Part shown: positions 1 through 8,778 of the stretch, one piece after another
How positions within the stretch are numbered: the first letter of the stretch is position 1
How the letters are laid out: each line of letters begins with the position of its first letter
Assembly (NCBI RefSeq): GCF_020614375.1
Contig: NZ_CP085328.1
Location: 62,001 to 126,000, forward strand
Length of the DNA stretch: 64,000 nt
Source: Haladaptatus salinisoli
GTDB lineage: Archaea > Halobacteriota > Halobacteria > Halobacteriales > Haladaptataceae
Direction: 5' to 3'
Notes under the pieces: generated by a model
Told to the model about the DNA's origin: nothing
Database searches by the model: none
Seen by the model: the letters and a program-made list of their open reading frames with translations, nothing else
Position numbers and translations under genes: made by a program

Positions 1-2
1 CA

Positions 3-449
3 CCGACGTTCCTCTCCCAAGGGCTTTGGCCCTATATCTCTATGATCATCGCACAGGCCTGGCACGACTTCGGCTATGCAGGAATCATTTACTCGGCGGC
101 CGTCATCAATATTCCAAGTGAACAGTATGAAGCTGCCGCACTCGCGGGTGCGGGGCGTCTGCGCCGGTTCCGTGATGTCACCCTTCCTCATCTCGTCACC
201 CCGACGATTATCGTCCTCGCGCTACGTACCGCGTGGAACATTGCCGAGTTCGCCCAGCCGTTCGAATTGACCGGTGGAGGACCAGGAACTCGCACTATGC
301 TTTTGAGCATCCTCACGTATGAAGTAGCCTACGTAAGACTCAACTTCGCACGTGCCTACACTATCGGAATGGTGATGATCGTGCTGGCGATGAGCGCCGC
401 CATCTTCTACGTGACCGTGATAAACGAAGAGGAGGATCTCTATCTATAG
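3..449 (+). CDS. ABC sugar permease, MalF type (5' end cut by window edge)
   Basis: This is the C-terminal part of an inner-membrane permease of a CUT1-type carbohydrate ABC importer. The open frame runs in from the window edge without a start. It shows the EAA loop that contacts the ATPase (EQYEAAALAGAGRLRRF), followed by a hydrophobic segment and the GGGPGTRT stretch typical of MalF/UgpA proteins. It lies 2 bases before the next permease, so the two are one transcript with the ATPase at 1370. The substrate-binding protein must lie upstream of the window. The substrate is not readable; the neighbouring sugar-acid genes suggest a sugar or sugar acid. Confidence 0.9.
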   Translation, partial: PTFLSQGLWPYISMIIAQAWHDFGYAGIIYSAAVINIPSEQYEAAALAGAGRLRRFRDVTLPHLVTPTIIVLALRTAWNIAEFAQPFELTGGGPGTRTMLLSILTYEVAYVRLNFARAYTIGMVMIVLAMSAAIFYVTVINEEEDLYL

Positions 450-451
450 CC

Positions 452-1279
452 ATGATCAACGCAAATAAACGCTCACGGTTCCTGTTGTACGCTGGGCTGC
501 TCGTCATGGCAGTCTGGGCGCTTTTACCCTATTACTGGGTCATCCGAACATCTATCCTAAGCAACTTTGCTTCTATCGATCCGTCGACGGGGTACTTTCC
601 CATCTCGGAACTCACGCTCGAACCATACTTTCAAATTTGGAATTCGTTTGCAATGACGACATATTTCAAGAACAGCATCATCGTCGCGCTTTCAGCAACG
701 CTCATCTCGCTGTTCTTCTCCATCCCAGGTGCGTACGCATTTGCCCGGCTTGACTTCCCAGGTCGCAAATTCCTGTTCTACACCGCGGTGTTCACAATAA
801 TGTTTCCCTGGATCGTTATCACGATTCCAGTGTACAACATCTTCTATACCCTAGGACTCATCAACTCGTTAGAGGGCATCATTATTGCGCTGTCTATCTT
901 CGTTCTGCCCCAGACAATCTGGCTTCTCCAGGGATTCTTTCGGCAAGGCATCCCACCGAACATCGAAGAGGCTGCACTCATCGACGGCCATTCAGAGATC
1001 GGTGCATTCGTACGTATCGTCTTGCCACTCTCACTGCCCGCCGTCGGTGCGGCCGCCCTCTTCTCGTTTCTCACTGCGTGGAATAACTTCCTGTGGGTGT
1101 TCGTACTGACCAGCGACAAGAGCGTGCGGACGGCAACCGTCGCTATCCACTACATCCTCGGCAGTGATGCATTCCGCCAGTGGAACTTGCTGATGGCCGC
1201 GGCAGTGCTCTTAGTGCTACCACCGGTCATTTTCTACGCGCTCTCACAACGCTTCGTCGGGGAGGGCCTTGCCGGGTGA
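452..1279 (+). CDS. ABC sugar permease, MalG type
   Basis: Second membrane subunit of the CUT1 carbohydrate importer, 275 residues, the usual MalG length. It has about six hydrophobic segments. The EAA motif near residues 172-190 (NIEEAALIDGHSEIGAF) docks on the ATPase. The ATG lies 2 bases after the stop of the preceding permease, which indicates translational coupling. It ends with a short hydrophilic tail (QRFVGEGLAG), as in other MalG/UgpE proteins. Partner of the genes at 3 and 1370. Confidence 0.93.
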   Translation: MINANKRSRFLLYAGLLVMAVWALLPYYWVIRTSILSNFASIDPSTGYFPISELTLEPYFQIWNSFAMTTYFKNSIIVALSATLISLFFSIPGAYAFARLDFPGRKFLFYTAVFTIMFPWIVITIPVYNIFYTLGLINSLEGIIIALSIFVLPQTIWLLQGFFRQGIPPNIEEAALIDGHSEIGAFVRIVLPLSLPAVGAAALFSFLTAWNNFLWVFVLTSDKSVRTATVAIHYILGSDAFRQWNLLMAAAVLLVLPPVIFYALSQRFVGEGLAG

Positions 1280-1369
1280 TACCAATGCAGGTACCTCTAT
1301 CCCACGCGATTGAAACGGTAAGAACTAACAACTACAGTGTAAACAGTACGTCAAAGGAGAGCATATATC

Positions 1370-2548
1370 ATGGCTAACGTCGAATTCGATAACGTCACTA
1401 AAGTGTTTGATACTAGTTCAAACACTATCGTCGCTGTTGAGGAACTTGACCTAGAAATCAAAGACGGTGAGTTCATCGTCTTCGTCGGCCCATCTGGCTG
1501 TGGGAAATCGACCACTCTCCGCATGGCCGCAGGCTTGGAGTCCATCACTGACGGCGAACTTCGTATCGACGGGCAGCGCGTCAACAATGTATCCCCGAAG
1601 GATCGAGACATCGCCATGGTGTTTCAGTCGTATGCACTCTATCCCCACAAAACCGTTCGGGGTAACATGGGCTACGGCCTTGGACTGAGTACCGACTTGA
1701 CCGATGAGGAGATTAACAGTCGAGTCGAGGAAGCGGCCGAAATGATGGGTATCGAAGACCTCCTTGATAAGAAGCCGGGTTCTCTCTCAGGCGGTCAACA
1801 ACAGCGCGTCGCAACAGGGCGCGCTATCGTCCGCGAACCAGAAGTATTCCTCTTCGACGAGCCGTTGTCAAATCTCGACGCGAAACTCCGCAAGCATATG
1901 CGAACGGAGCTCTCCCGTATTCACTCAGAACTCGGCATCACGACTATTTACGTCACGCACGACCAGGAGGAGGCGATGACGATGTCTGATCGCATCGTCA
2001 TCCTCAACGGTGGCGCACTCCAGCAGGTCGGCGAACCTAAAGAGGTGTACTACCAGCCGACGAACCTATTCGTCGCAGACTTCATCGGGAGTCCCTCGAT
2101 GAACTTCCTCGATGTCGAGCTAGATGGAGGTAATCGTCTTGTTAACGATGGGAGCTTTGACTTCCAAGTCTCCGATAAGTTCGTCGACACGCTCAAAAGC
2201 GTCTCGGATAGCACGCAGTTTACGTTCGGTGTCCGCCCGGAGAACATCCGAGTTGACGAGAACATCCCTGACGCCCAAGCCGTGAAAGCGACTGTCGAAG
2301 TTGTCGAAGTCATCGGATCGGACAACTTTATCTACCTCGACCTAGACGGAAAGGAGTTCCGCGTCCGCAGCCCCTCCTATATTGAACCAGCGGAGGGTGA
2401 AGTGGTCACAATCACCTTCGATGAGGAGGCAATTCACCTCTTTGATGGCAATACTCGTGAGGCTCTTGTCCACGGAACCGTCACTCACGAGTCGGACGAG
2501 ATGCCAACCCCAGCGAAAGGCGAACAGGATCGCGCAGTCAGTGACTGA
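1370..2548 (+). CDS. Sugar ABC transporter ATPase, MalK/UgpC type
   Basis: Cytoplasmic ATPase that drives the CUT1 importer. Visible motifs are Walker A GPSGCGKST near residue 40, the Q-loop VFQSYALYPH, the signature LSGGQQQR, Walker B VFLFDEPLSNLD and the H-loop YVTHDQEEAMT. After residue 240 comes a MalK-type TOBE/OB regulatory domain with FGVRPENI. The length of 392 residues is normal. A purine-rich AAAGGAG lies about 12 bases before the ATG, so this internal gene probably uses a Shine-Dalgarno sequence. The gap of 90 bases to the permease is longer than the rest of the operon. Confidence 0.95.
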   Translation: MANVEFDNVTKVFDTSSNTIVAVEELDLEIKDGEFIVFVGPSGCGKSTTLRMAAGLESITDGELRIDGQRVNNVSPKDRDIAMVFQSYALYPHKTVRGNMGYGLGLSTDLTDEEINSRVEEAAEMMGIEDLLDKKPGSLSGGQQQRVATGRAIVREPEVFLFDEPLSNLDAKLRKHMRTELSRIHSELGITTIYVTHDQEEAMTMSDRIVILNGGALQQVGEPKEVYYQPTNLFVADFIGSPSMNFLDVELDGGNRLVNDGSFDFQVSDKFVDTLKSVSDSTQFTFGVRPENIRVDENIPDAQAVKATVEVVEVIGSDNFIYLDLDGKEFRVRSPSYIEPAEGEVVTITFDEEAIHLFDGNTREALVHGTVTHESDEMPTPAKGEQDRAVSD

Positions 2549-2566
2549 AATCCTTCTCCGGGATCA

Positions 2567-3742
2567 CTACTCGTAGACGTGGACGCTCCCGGTCGTATTC
2601 GACTCGATATACTCCCAATCATACTCAACACCCAAGCCGGGACCGTTAGGTACTTCGACCATTCCGTCATTATCGATGGTATCGAGCATATCGGAGTAGC
2701 CACCTCGGTAAACCGGCGGTTGCGTATTCTGGCAGTTCGGATGGACGAGTGCGAGTTCGTAGTAATTGGTGTTGCGTGTCGCGGCAATACAATGGCGCTG
2801 GGCCGGCCCGGGCGCGTGGAATTCCACGTCGATTCCGAAGCCTTCAGCGATGTGGGCGACCTTCATCGCGCCTGTAATGCCGGCGTCGTACTCAGGATCT
2901 GCCCGCACAAAGTCAGTAGACTCGCTCGCTGCGAAGTCTGACTTAAGTTCAAGACCTCGGACGTGTTCGGTCTGGAGGATGGGCGTGTCAAGTCTCTGTG
3001 AGAGCTTTCGGTGAGCGTGCATCGAGATTCCGCCGTCACGGAATGGATCCTCGTACCAGAAGAACTCCTGTTCGTCGCATGCCTTGCCAAGTTGGAGTGT
3101 GTCGGCGAATGTCTCAAGTTCGCAGGCCGGGTCGTGCATTAGATCCATCTCATCGCCTACTCGTTCGCCGACGGCGTGGACCGCGTCGATTTCCCGCTGG
3201 AGTTCACGCTGATCGTCACCACCACCCCAACCATGAATTTTGAAGCCGTTGTACCCCATTTCCAGACACTCCTCGGCAAAGTCGGCGAACGCTTGCGGCG
3301 AGTCGAGACCATCGTTCTCATCGCCGTGGTACGTGGACGCGTACGCAGGGAATCGTTCACGGTAGGTGCCGAGGAGTTCGTGGATGGGCGCGTCATAGTA
3401 CTTCCCGGCGAAGTCCCAGAGGGCGATATCGATCGGACCCATCCCCATCCGATCGTACTTCCGGAGCGCTCGTTTCACTTCGCTCCAATGTTTCTCGCGC
3501 TCAAGTGGGTTCTTCCCAATCAAGTAGTTCGCGATAATGTTATACTGTGCGGCTGCGGGCGAGTTACCACCGACGTACTCGCCAGTAATCCCCGTATCCG
3601 TATGGATCTTGATGCCGAACAATTTACGCTCAGTCGTTTCGCCCGGGTCGTAGACGAGATTGAAGCCGTGTTTGTCAGTTCCGACGTCTTCCAGTTCGTA
3701 GCTAAACTCGGTACTCTCTATTAACGTTATCTCCGGTGGCAT
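2567..3742 (-). CDS. Sugar-acid dehydratase, mandelate racemase/muconate lactonizing enzyme family (copy 1)
   Basis: Enolase-superfamily enzyme predicted to dehydrate an aldonic acid to a 2-keto-3-deoxy acid with Mg2+. The N-terminal capping domain (residues 1-125) is followed by a TIM barrel with the KxH dyad FKIHG near 180. Metal ligands are in MHDPACE, WYEDPFRD and QTEHVRG, and a catalytic-type His is in VEFHAPGP. The length of 391 residues is typical. It is a close paralogue of the gene at 11936. It faces the ABC operon tail to tail and heads a minus-strand series with the dehydrogenase and FAH genes. The exact sugar (gluconate, xylonate, rhamnonate, fuconate or other) cannot be told from sequence. 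Confidence 0.85.
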   Translation of the reverse strand: MPPEITLIESTEFSYELEDVGTDKHGFNLVYDPGETTERKLFGIKIHTDTGITGEYVGGNSPAAAQYNIIANYLIGKNPLEREKHWSEVKRALRKYDRMGMGPIDIALWDFAGKYYDAPIHELLGTYRERFPAYASTYHGDENDGLDSPQAFADFAEECLEMGYNGFKIHGWGGGDDQRELQREIDAVHAVGERVGDEMDLMHDPACELETFADTLQLGKACDEQEFFWYEDPFRDGGISMHAHRKLSQRLDTPILQTEHVRGLELKSDFAASESTDFVRADPEYDAGITGAMKVAHIAEGFGIDVEFHAPGPAQRHCIAATRNTNYYELALVHPNCQNTQPPVYRGGYSDMLDTIDNDGMVEVPNGPGLGVEYDWEYIESNTTGSVHVYE

Positions 3743-3787
3743 TCACACATACCGTCACACGGCTAATTGATAAAGACGGGGGGGATG

Positions 3788-4912
3788 TCAGCGATTCGGA
3801 TGGACGGTTGCACGATAGGCTTCGCCGGCGGCTTGCGCCTCGTAGGCGGATTCAGCTTCGTCAAGGCTGACACGATGATTGAACAGTTCACGGAAAGGGA
3901 GGTTTTCAGATGTCTGATTAAGCAGCGAAATGGCCGTCTCGAACTGGGAAGGCGGGTAGGCAAGACTCCCGCGGATGGACAGTTCCTTGTGAATAAGCTG
4001 GGAGGGGTCGATCTCAGCCTCACCGTTGGAGGCGTAATGGCCCACCTCGACGACGGTGCCAGCCTTTCGCGAAATGTCGATCGCCTGTTCGAACGCAGTC
4101 GGGTGGCCAACTGCCTCGATGACGACATCTGGCCCGTCACCGCTGGGCGTCATCTCGTCGATAGCGTCGATGAAGGTTTCATCCTCATAGTCACCGACAT
4201 TAACGGTGTGAGTCGCACCGAACCGGGTGGCGAGGTCGAGGCGCTCGTCAACCAAATCGACAGAGATGACTTGGCCAGCGCCTGCGTGATTTGCCGCAGC
4301 AGAGGTGAGCATCCCAATCGGGCCGGCACCCTGCACGACAACGGACTGACCGATGCCGAACCCCTCACGAATCCAGGGAATACCTGGCTGATAGGAGAGA
4401 TCAAGGGCGTGGGTTGCGACAGCAAGTGGTTCGACGAGTGCGCCAAGTTCCACGTCGAGGTCGTCGGGTAGGCGGAAGAAGTGCGCATCCTTCTCGATGA
4501 TGAAGTACTCGCTCATACCGCCGTGGATGTGTGGTTCGTCCTCGATGTCACGAAAACCGTATACTTTTCGCTCGGTGCACGCAAGTGGATGGGCAGGGAC
4601 ATGGTTCGTATACCAATCGTCAACGACATTGACACCGGGGACGACAGTGATACCGTCTCCCGGCTCGATGCGATTACCTGCTGAATCGGTCGTAACGTTT
4701 TCACCGACCTCCTCGACGATGCCCGCAAGTTCATGGCCGGGGACGACTGGGAAGTCGAGGTCCAGTCCACCCTCTCGCATGTGGACGTCTGAGCCACAGA
4801 TACCGGTGAGTTCGACGTGGACAAGTAGTTCGTCAGTACCGATATCGGGGACATCGACAGTCCGGATGTCGATGTCACCTGACTCGTCCATAACAATTGT
4901 TTGTGATTGCAT
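3788..4912 (-). CDS. Zinc-dependent medium-chain alcohol/polyol dehydrogenase
   Basis: MDR-superfamily NAD(P)-dependent dehydrogenase. Catalytic zinc ligands are in TGICGSDVH and PGHELAGIVEEVG. The Rossmann motif QGAGPIGML is near residue 185. The usual four-cysteine structural-zinc loop is missing: only one Cys is left in the stretch DDWYTNHVPAHPLACTE. An in-frame ATG exists at 4924, but a TATA-like element at 4939-4947 lies about 30 bases before the ATG at 4912, which favours the inner start. Given its neighbours it may oxidise a 2-keto-3-deoxy sugar acid or a sugar. The annotation as threonine, sorbitol or glucose dehydrogenase remains open. Confidence 0.85.
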   Translation of the reverse strand: MQSQTIVMDESGDIDIRTVDVPDIGTDELLVHVELTGICGSDVHMREGGLDLDFPVVPGHELAGIVEEVGENVTTDSAGNRIEPGDGITVVPGVNVVDDWYTNHVPAHPLACTERKVYGFRDIEDEPHIHGGMSEYFIIEKDAHFFRLPDDLDVELGALVEPLAVATHALDLSYQPGIPWIREGFGIGQSVVVQGAGPIGMLTSAAANHAGAGQVISVDLVDERLDLATRFGATHTVNVGDYEDETFIDAIDEMTPSGDGPDVVIEAVGHPTAFEQAIDISRKAGTVVEVGHYASNGEAEIDPSQLIHKELSIRGSLAYPPSQFETAISLLNQTSENLPFRELFNHRVSLDEAESAYEAQAAGEAYRATVHPNR

Positions 4913-4938
4913 CACATTGAACAAACGTCACCGACTAC

Positions 4939-4947
4939 AAATAAATT
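4939..4947 (-). promoter_or_regulatory. TATA-like element for the MDR dehydrogenase
   Basis: The minus strand reads ATTTATTTG. Its centre is about 30 bases before the ATG at 4912, the spacing expected for a leaderless haloarchaeal transcript. This is a sequence-based guess only. Confidence 0.4.
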
Positions 4948-4958
4948 CGCCCGGAATC

Positions 4959-5690
4959 TCAGTTGGCCCTGAACTCGTTGACGAGTGTACCGACACCTTC
5001 GATTTCGACTTCGGTAGTATCCCCGTCGGAGAGTGGCCCCACGCCAGCGGGCGTACCCGTGAGAATCACGTCACCAGCTTCAAGGGTCATATAAGCTGTT
5101 ATCTCTGCGATAAGCTCAGGAATCGTGAAGATGAACTCTGCGCGAGACGAATTTTGAACGACTTCGCCGTTATGTCGAAGCTGAATGGATGCATCCTCAG
5201 GGACGTCCTCTGCAGGAACGATGACTGGACCGAGAGGACAAGCATTGTCAAACGCCTTGCCGCGGATCCAATTTTGCTCGACCATCTGATCGTCACGGTT
5301 CGAAATATCGTTCGCACAAGTGAAGCCCTCGACGACATCGTAGGCGTTCTCGGTATTGACGTTCCGACACTGTTTCCCGATGACGACGGCCAGCTCGGCC
5401 TCGTACTCAATTTCGTCTTTGTTGGGAAGTAACGATATCGTGTCATCGTGAGCCGCGAGTGTGTTCGGAGGTTTCAAGAAGAGAAGAGGGCGCTCAGGAA
5501 CTTCCATGCCCGACTCCTCGGCGTGGTCCTCATAGTTGAGACCGACACAGACGATTTTCGAGGGATCGGCCGGCGGGAGAACGGTGATTTCCTCTAAGTC
5601 GTAGGTACGGTCAGCGAACATGACGGCGTCATTTTTCCAAGTACCACGCCGGACACTCCCGGCGGGATCCAGAAATCGTACAATACCCAT
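4959..5690 (-). CDS. Fumarylacetoacetate hydrolase family protein
   Basis: 243-residue FAH-fold enzyme. Family motifs visible are GLNYEDHAEESG, the metal-binding IEYEAELAVVIGK, ANDISNRDDQ and the C-terminal GTPAGVGPL. Members hydrolyse or decarboxylate diketo acids. In several oxidative sugar routes they cleave 2,4-diketo-3-deoxy sugar acids to pyruvate and a hydroxy acid. Its position between the MDR dehydrogenase and the UxaA genes makes that role attractive, but it is inferred. It lies in a minus-strand series with the genes on both sides. Confidence 0.87.
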   Translation of the reverse strand: MGIVRFLDPAGSVRRGTWKNDAVMFADRTYDLEEITVLPPADPSKIVCVGLNYEDHAEESGMEVPERPLLFLKPPNTLAAHDDTISLLPNKDEIEYEAELAVVIGKQCRNVNTENAYDVVEGFTCANDISNRDDQMVEQNWIRGKAFDNACPLGPVIVPAEDVPEDASIQLRHNGEVVQNSSRAEFIFTIPELIAEITAYMTLEAGDVILTGTPAGVGPLSDGDTTEVEIEGVGTLVNEFRAN

Positions 5691-5802
5691 ATGATAAGGC
5701 GGTTCGCAGTTACCATCAAAAGGCTTTCTATTATCCTACTCGGAAGGGAATTTTCATCGCGTAGAATTGTAAGGAGATCTCTCGGCAATGGCAAGCTGGC
5801 AG

Positions 5803-6936
5803 CTACATTGAAGGACCGACTCGCGTGATAGCAAACTCAGTGATACCGTGACGCTCTGAACAGGTCTTTTCACCGTTTGCAACGGTGAGAACACGTTCGG
5901 CCAAGTCCGTGGAGGTGATCGCCGAGGCATCGATGTCGATATCATCCGGCAGTGCTGCGAGCGTGTCCTCGTTGGCGGATACCTTTAGAACTGGCACGAT
6001 CGGGTGACCCGTAGGAATGCCCTCACCGGTGACGTGGAGCACGATTTGTGCGCCGGCTGCTGCGAGGCCAGTCGCCGCCTCTTCGAAGCGCGAGGGTGCA
6101 TCGACGATGGCGAGTCCTTGATCGTGGGTGGCTACCTCACCGTACGAAACGATCTCGCGGATGGGAAGGCTGCCACAGAAGCGGGTGCAATCTTTGAAAT
6201 CACATTCTCTCGCCTTCGAATAGACACGCGTGGCTCGCGCCGGAAGGTTCTGATGACGTTGGAGGAATGCCTCGACGTCCAGTGTCGTATCCCCGTCGGC
6301 GGCTGCACACGTTTCTTTAGGATGAGCAGTAAACCGCTCATTGCCAGCAACGATAACACGGCCACCCGCCTTGATGACAGCGCGGGCGAATTCACCAACA
6401 AGGGGATCGGCCTCTCGCATGGTGGACTCACCGAGGTCGCTGCTTACGATGCCTACCGTTAAATCGCCAAGCGAGGATCGTGTCCGTGTAGCAGCCTCGA
6501 TGTGCTCGCCGAGATCCGAGACGGCCTCGATACCCTGTTTGATGCAAGGTTCGGTCCCCCCGGCGTCTTGGATGGCGATTTCGCGAACGGGGAGATTACG
6601 AGAGGAGAGTGCGGCGGCGACACTGTCGCTTTGCACGTGCTCGCAGCCGAGTCCGACGACGACCGTTCCGGCAATATTCGGATTTGACCCGACGCCAAGA
6701 AACGTCTCCTTCGTCTGATCGTTATCAGCGCCGAGTTGCGCACAACCGTGATCGTGTGGCGCGACCACTGCACGGTCGGCGCGAGCTGCAACCTCCTCGG
6801 CGACAAGGTGTGAGCAGATGACCGACGGAAGGACGAGAACCCGGTTTCGAGTCCCAAGTCGCCCATCCGAGCGACGGTATCCGATGAACGTCTCCTCATT
6901 CAATTCAGTCTCTTCGGTGAAGGCGTCAGTCGTCAT
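5803..6936 (-). CDS. UxaA-family large subunit A (keeps the Cys-containing N-terminal motifs)
   Basis: 377-residue C-terminal-type domain of the altronate/galactarate dehydratase family. It keeps the N-terminal signatures HDHGCAQLG and VVGLGCEHVQ, whose cysteines are probable metal ligands. The middle is degenerate: where family members have CGGSD...ANP it reads GIVSSDLGESTMREADP, and the PGN...EGG stretch is replaced by a cysteine-containing segment (ECDFKDCTRFCG). The tail VTGEGIPTGHPIVPVLKV is normal. The start overlaps the small subunit's stop by 4 bases. The paralogue at 7241 shows the reverse pattern of losses. Confidence 0.85.
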   Translation of the reverse strand: MTTDAFTEETELNEETFIGYRRSDGRLGTRNRVLVLPSVICSHLVAEEVAARADRAVVAPHDHGCAQLGADNDQTKETFLGVGSNPNIAGTVVVGLGCEHVQSDSVAAALSSRNLPVREIAIQDAGGTEPCIKQGIEAVSDLGEHIEAATRTRSSLGDLTVGIVSSDLGESTMREADPLVGEFARAVIKAGGRVIVAGNERFTAHPKETCAAADGDTTLDVEAFLQRHQNLPARATRVYSKARECDFKDCTRFCGSLPIREIVSYGEVATHDQGLAIVDAPSRFEEAATGLAAAGAQIVLHVTGEGIPTGHPIVPVLKVSANEDTLAALPDDIDIDASAITSTDLAERVLTVANGEKTCSERHGITEFAITRVGPSM

Positions 6937-7244
6937 ACTGTCCCCTCTTTGGCCGCACGGTCGCCGCGGCCACGTGTACTCTCGCAGTTATGCGTATGAA
7001 CCCATTCGCCGGCGATGACGTCTTGGGTCATCCGACCGATGACCTCGCCATACTTCTGAACCGTCTCACCTTCGGAAATATCCGTGAGTGCGATCTTATG
7101 CCCAAACGAGACGCGTTCGTCAAGGGTGATGGTGTCACCCTCGTACTCGATAGTGCGACCGGCATCAACGTCGTCGAGAACCGTTGCGACGTTGTCGGAT
7201 CCGGTCATGAGCAGCGCGACATCATCGAGCACGATGCCCTTCAT
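6933..7244 (-). CDS. UxaA-family small subunit (SAF domain)
   Basis: 103-residue SAF-domain protein, equal to the N-terminal domain of altronate/galactarate dehydratase. Typical features are FGHKIALTDISEGETVQKYGEVIG near residues 47-70 and the conserved tail WVHTHNCES. In many organisms this domain is fused to, or next to, a single large domain. Here it sits between two large-subunit genes with 4-base overlaps on both sides, so the three are one translationally coupled unit. Confidence 0.88.
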   Translation of the reverse strand: MKGIVLDDVALLMTGSDNVATVLDDVDAGRTIEYEGDTITLDERVSFGHKIALTDISEGETVQKYGEVIGRMTQDVIAGEWVHTHNCESTRGRGDRAAKEGTV

Positions 7245-8425
7245 TTTCCGACCTCCGCTAGTTCCTGCGGTTGGATTTCATTGATGGCGAACTCCTCGAG
7301 ACCGCGCGCTTCTGCTTCCGTTCGCTTACCGTCAGCGACGGCGAACAGTTCATTGTAGATACGCTCGCCAACGTTCTCTATTGGCTCACCGTCAATGACG
7401 GTGCTCGCGTTCACGTCCATATTGTTAGACATCTTCTCCCAAGTCTGTGGATTTCCGGTGACTTTGATGACTGGAGCGATCGGGTTCCCTGTTGTACTGC
7501 CACGACCGGTGGTGAAAGCGACGACTTGGGCCCCGCCGGCCACCTTAGCCACGACGGACTCAACGTCGTACCCTGGAGTGTCCATCAGGACGAGACCGGC
7601 GCCAACAGGCAGTTCTTCGGCGAACTCAACCAATCCACGCACGGGCGTCGTCCCGCCTTTTGCGATGGCGCCAAGGCTTTTTTCCTCGATAGTTGTCAGA
7701 CCGCCTTCCTGGTTTCCTGGGGTGGGCTGTGCGCCGCGGAGGTCAACGCCCATGATCCCGGCTTGGGCTTCACGCTGATCGACCCGTTTGAGTAGGCGTT
7801 CACGCACCTCATCGTCGGTGCAGCGCTCTGCGAGGATATGTTCTGCGCCGATGAACTCAGGTGTCTCACTGAACGAGGCCGTTCCTCCATCCTCGATGAG
7901 ACGGTCGCAGGCATTGCCAACGGCAGGGTTGGCGGCGATGCCGGACGTGGCGTCACTGCCGCCACACTCTGCGGCGAAGATAAGCTCACTTGCGTCCGCC
8001 TCTTCCTGTCGCGCGGTCTTTGCTTCTTCGTTCAGAGTACGGAGAAGAGACACACCCTCATCTATGGCAGGCTTTGTTCCACCGGTCTCGCGGATGGTGA
8101 GTTTCTCGACAGCCTTACCGGTGCTAGCAATTCGATCGGCGAGGTCAGCCGCGTCGATGTCCTCAATGCCGAGTTCGACGACGAGAGCGGCACCGACGTT
8201 CGGGTTGCGTCCAATGCCGACGAGGACACGCTCTGTTTGTCGTTGGGTCGGCCCCTGTTGAGACGTCCCCATCTGATGTGGTGTTGCACGCGCCCACGCG
8301 CCTGCTCGCTCAGCGATGTGACTGGCGATACTGCTCGCCGCTACTGACGTCGGAATCACCGCGACGTGGTTTCGGACGCCGATGCGTCCGTTCTCTCGCC
8401 GGTATCCCGTGAAAGAAGGTGCCAT
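7241..8425 (-). CDS. UxaA-family large subunit B (keeps the CGGSD/ANP motifs, lacks the N-terminal cysteines)
   Basis: 394-residue paralogue of the gene at 5803 and first gene of the UxaA trio. It keeps the middle signatures ECGGSDATSGIAANPAVG, FSETPEFIGAEHI and PGNQEGGLTTIEEKSLG, and the tail TTGRGSTTGNPIAPVIKV. Its N-terminal motifs are changed: the HxxGC site reads HQMGTSQQGP and the GLGCE site reads ELGIEDI, so both cysteines are missing. With the partner at 5803 the canonical motif set is complete only across the two chains. The expected role is dehydration of a sugar acid. Confidence 0.85.
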   Translation of the reverse strand: MAPSFTGYRRENGRIGVRNHVAVIPTSVAASSIASHIAERAGAWARATPHQMGTSQQGPTQRQTERVLVGIGRNPNVGAALVVELGIEDIDAADLADRIASTGKAVEKLTIRETGGTKPAIDEGVSLLRTLNEEAKTARQEEADASELIFAAECGGSDATSGIAANPAVGNACDRLIEDGGTASFSETPEFIGAEHILAERCTDDEVRERLLKRVDQREAQAGIMGVDLRGAQPTPGNQEGGLTTIEEKSLGAIAKGGTTPVRGLVEFAEELPVGAGLVLMDTPGYDVESVVAKVAGGAQVVAFTTGRGSTTGNPIAPVIKVTGNPQTWEKMSNNMDVNASTVIDGEPIENVGERIYNELFAVADGKRTEAEARGLEEFAINEIQPQELAEVGK

Positions 8426-8557
8426 TACTCACTGTGTTTTTTGTGCGAGAGGAAAGTTCTTTCGCGGACGACGTGTGTGATTCCCAAGTGTTCATATGAC
8501 CTCGACTGTACGTATCGATGACCTCGACACTACACCCGCAGGCCGAATTGTTGCGAC

Positions 8558-8722
8558 GGGCGTATCTACGCCGATCGATTCGCTGATGCTGGCGTTCCCG
8601 TTTCCTACTCAGAATGCGATGACGTCTTCCGCGCGTTCGTCTCATTTCCCGGACTTGACCGGGCGGAAGAGACCTGTGCAGAGGCTGCGGCTGCACTCCG
8701 AAATGCATTCGATGTCTCTTGA
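8558..8722 (+). pseudogene. C-terminal fragment of an alpha/beta hydrolase (lipase/esterase fold)
   Basis: The frame starting near 8567 reads YADRFADAGVPVSYSECDD, then AFVSFPGLDRAEETCAE and a stop at 8720. This is the usual C-terminal end of haloarchaeal alpha/beta-hydrolase-3 esterases (YADRLxxAGVPV, then the region holding the catalytic His). The His-containing motif itself is not obvious, and no N-terminal part with a nucleophile elbow lies upstream. It is read as a leftover of a deleted gene between the UxaA operon and AOR. Confidence 0.5.
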
Positions 8723-8778
8723 GTAGGAACGACGTTTAATCCGTATCTTTATTGTCATTGATAGGCATTGGCTATCGT

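Noticed and set aside
3176..3724. Long plus-strand frame across the dehydratase gene
   Set aside because: It is the antisense shadow of the enolase-superfamily gene; its translation has no family features.
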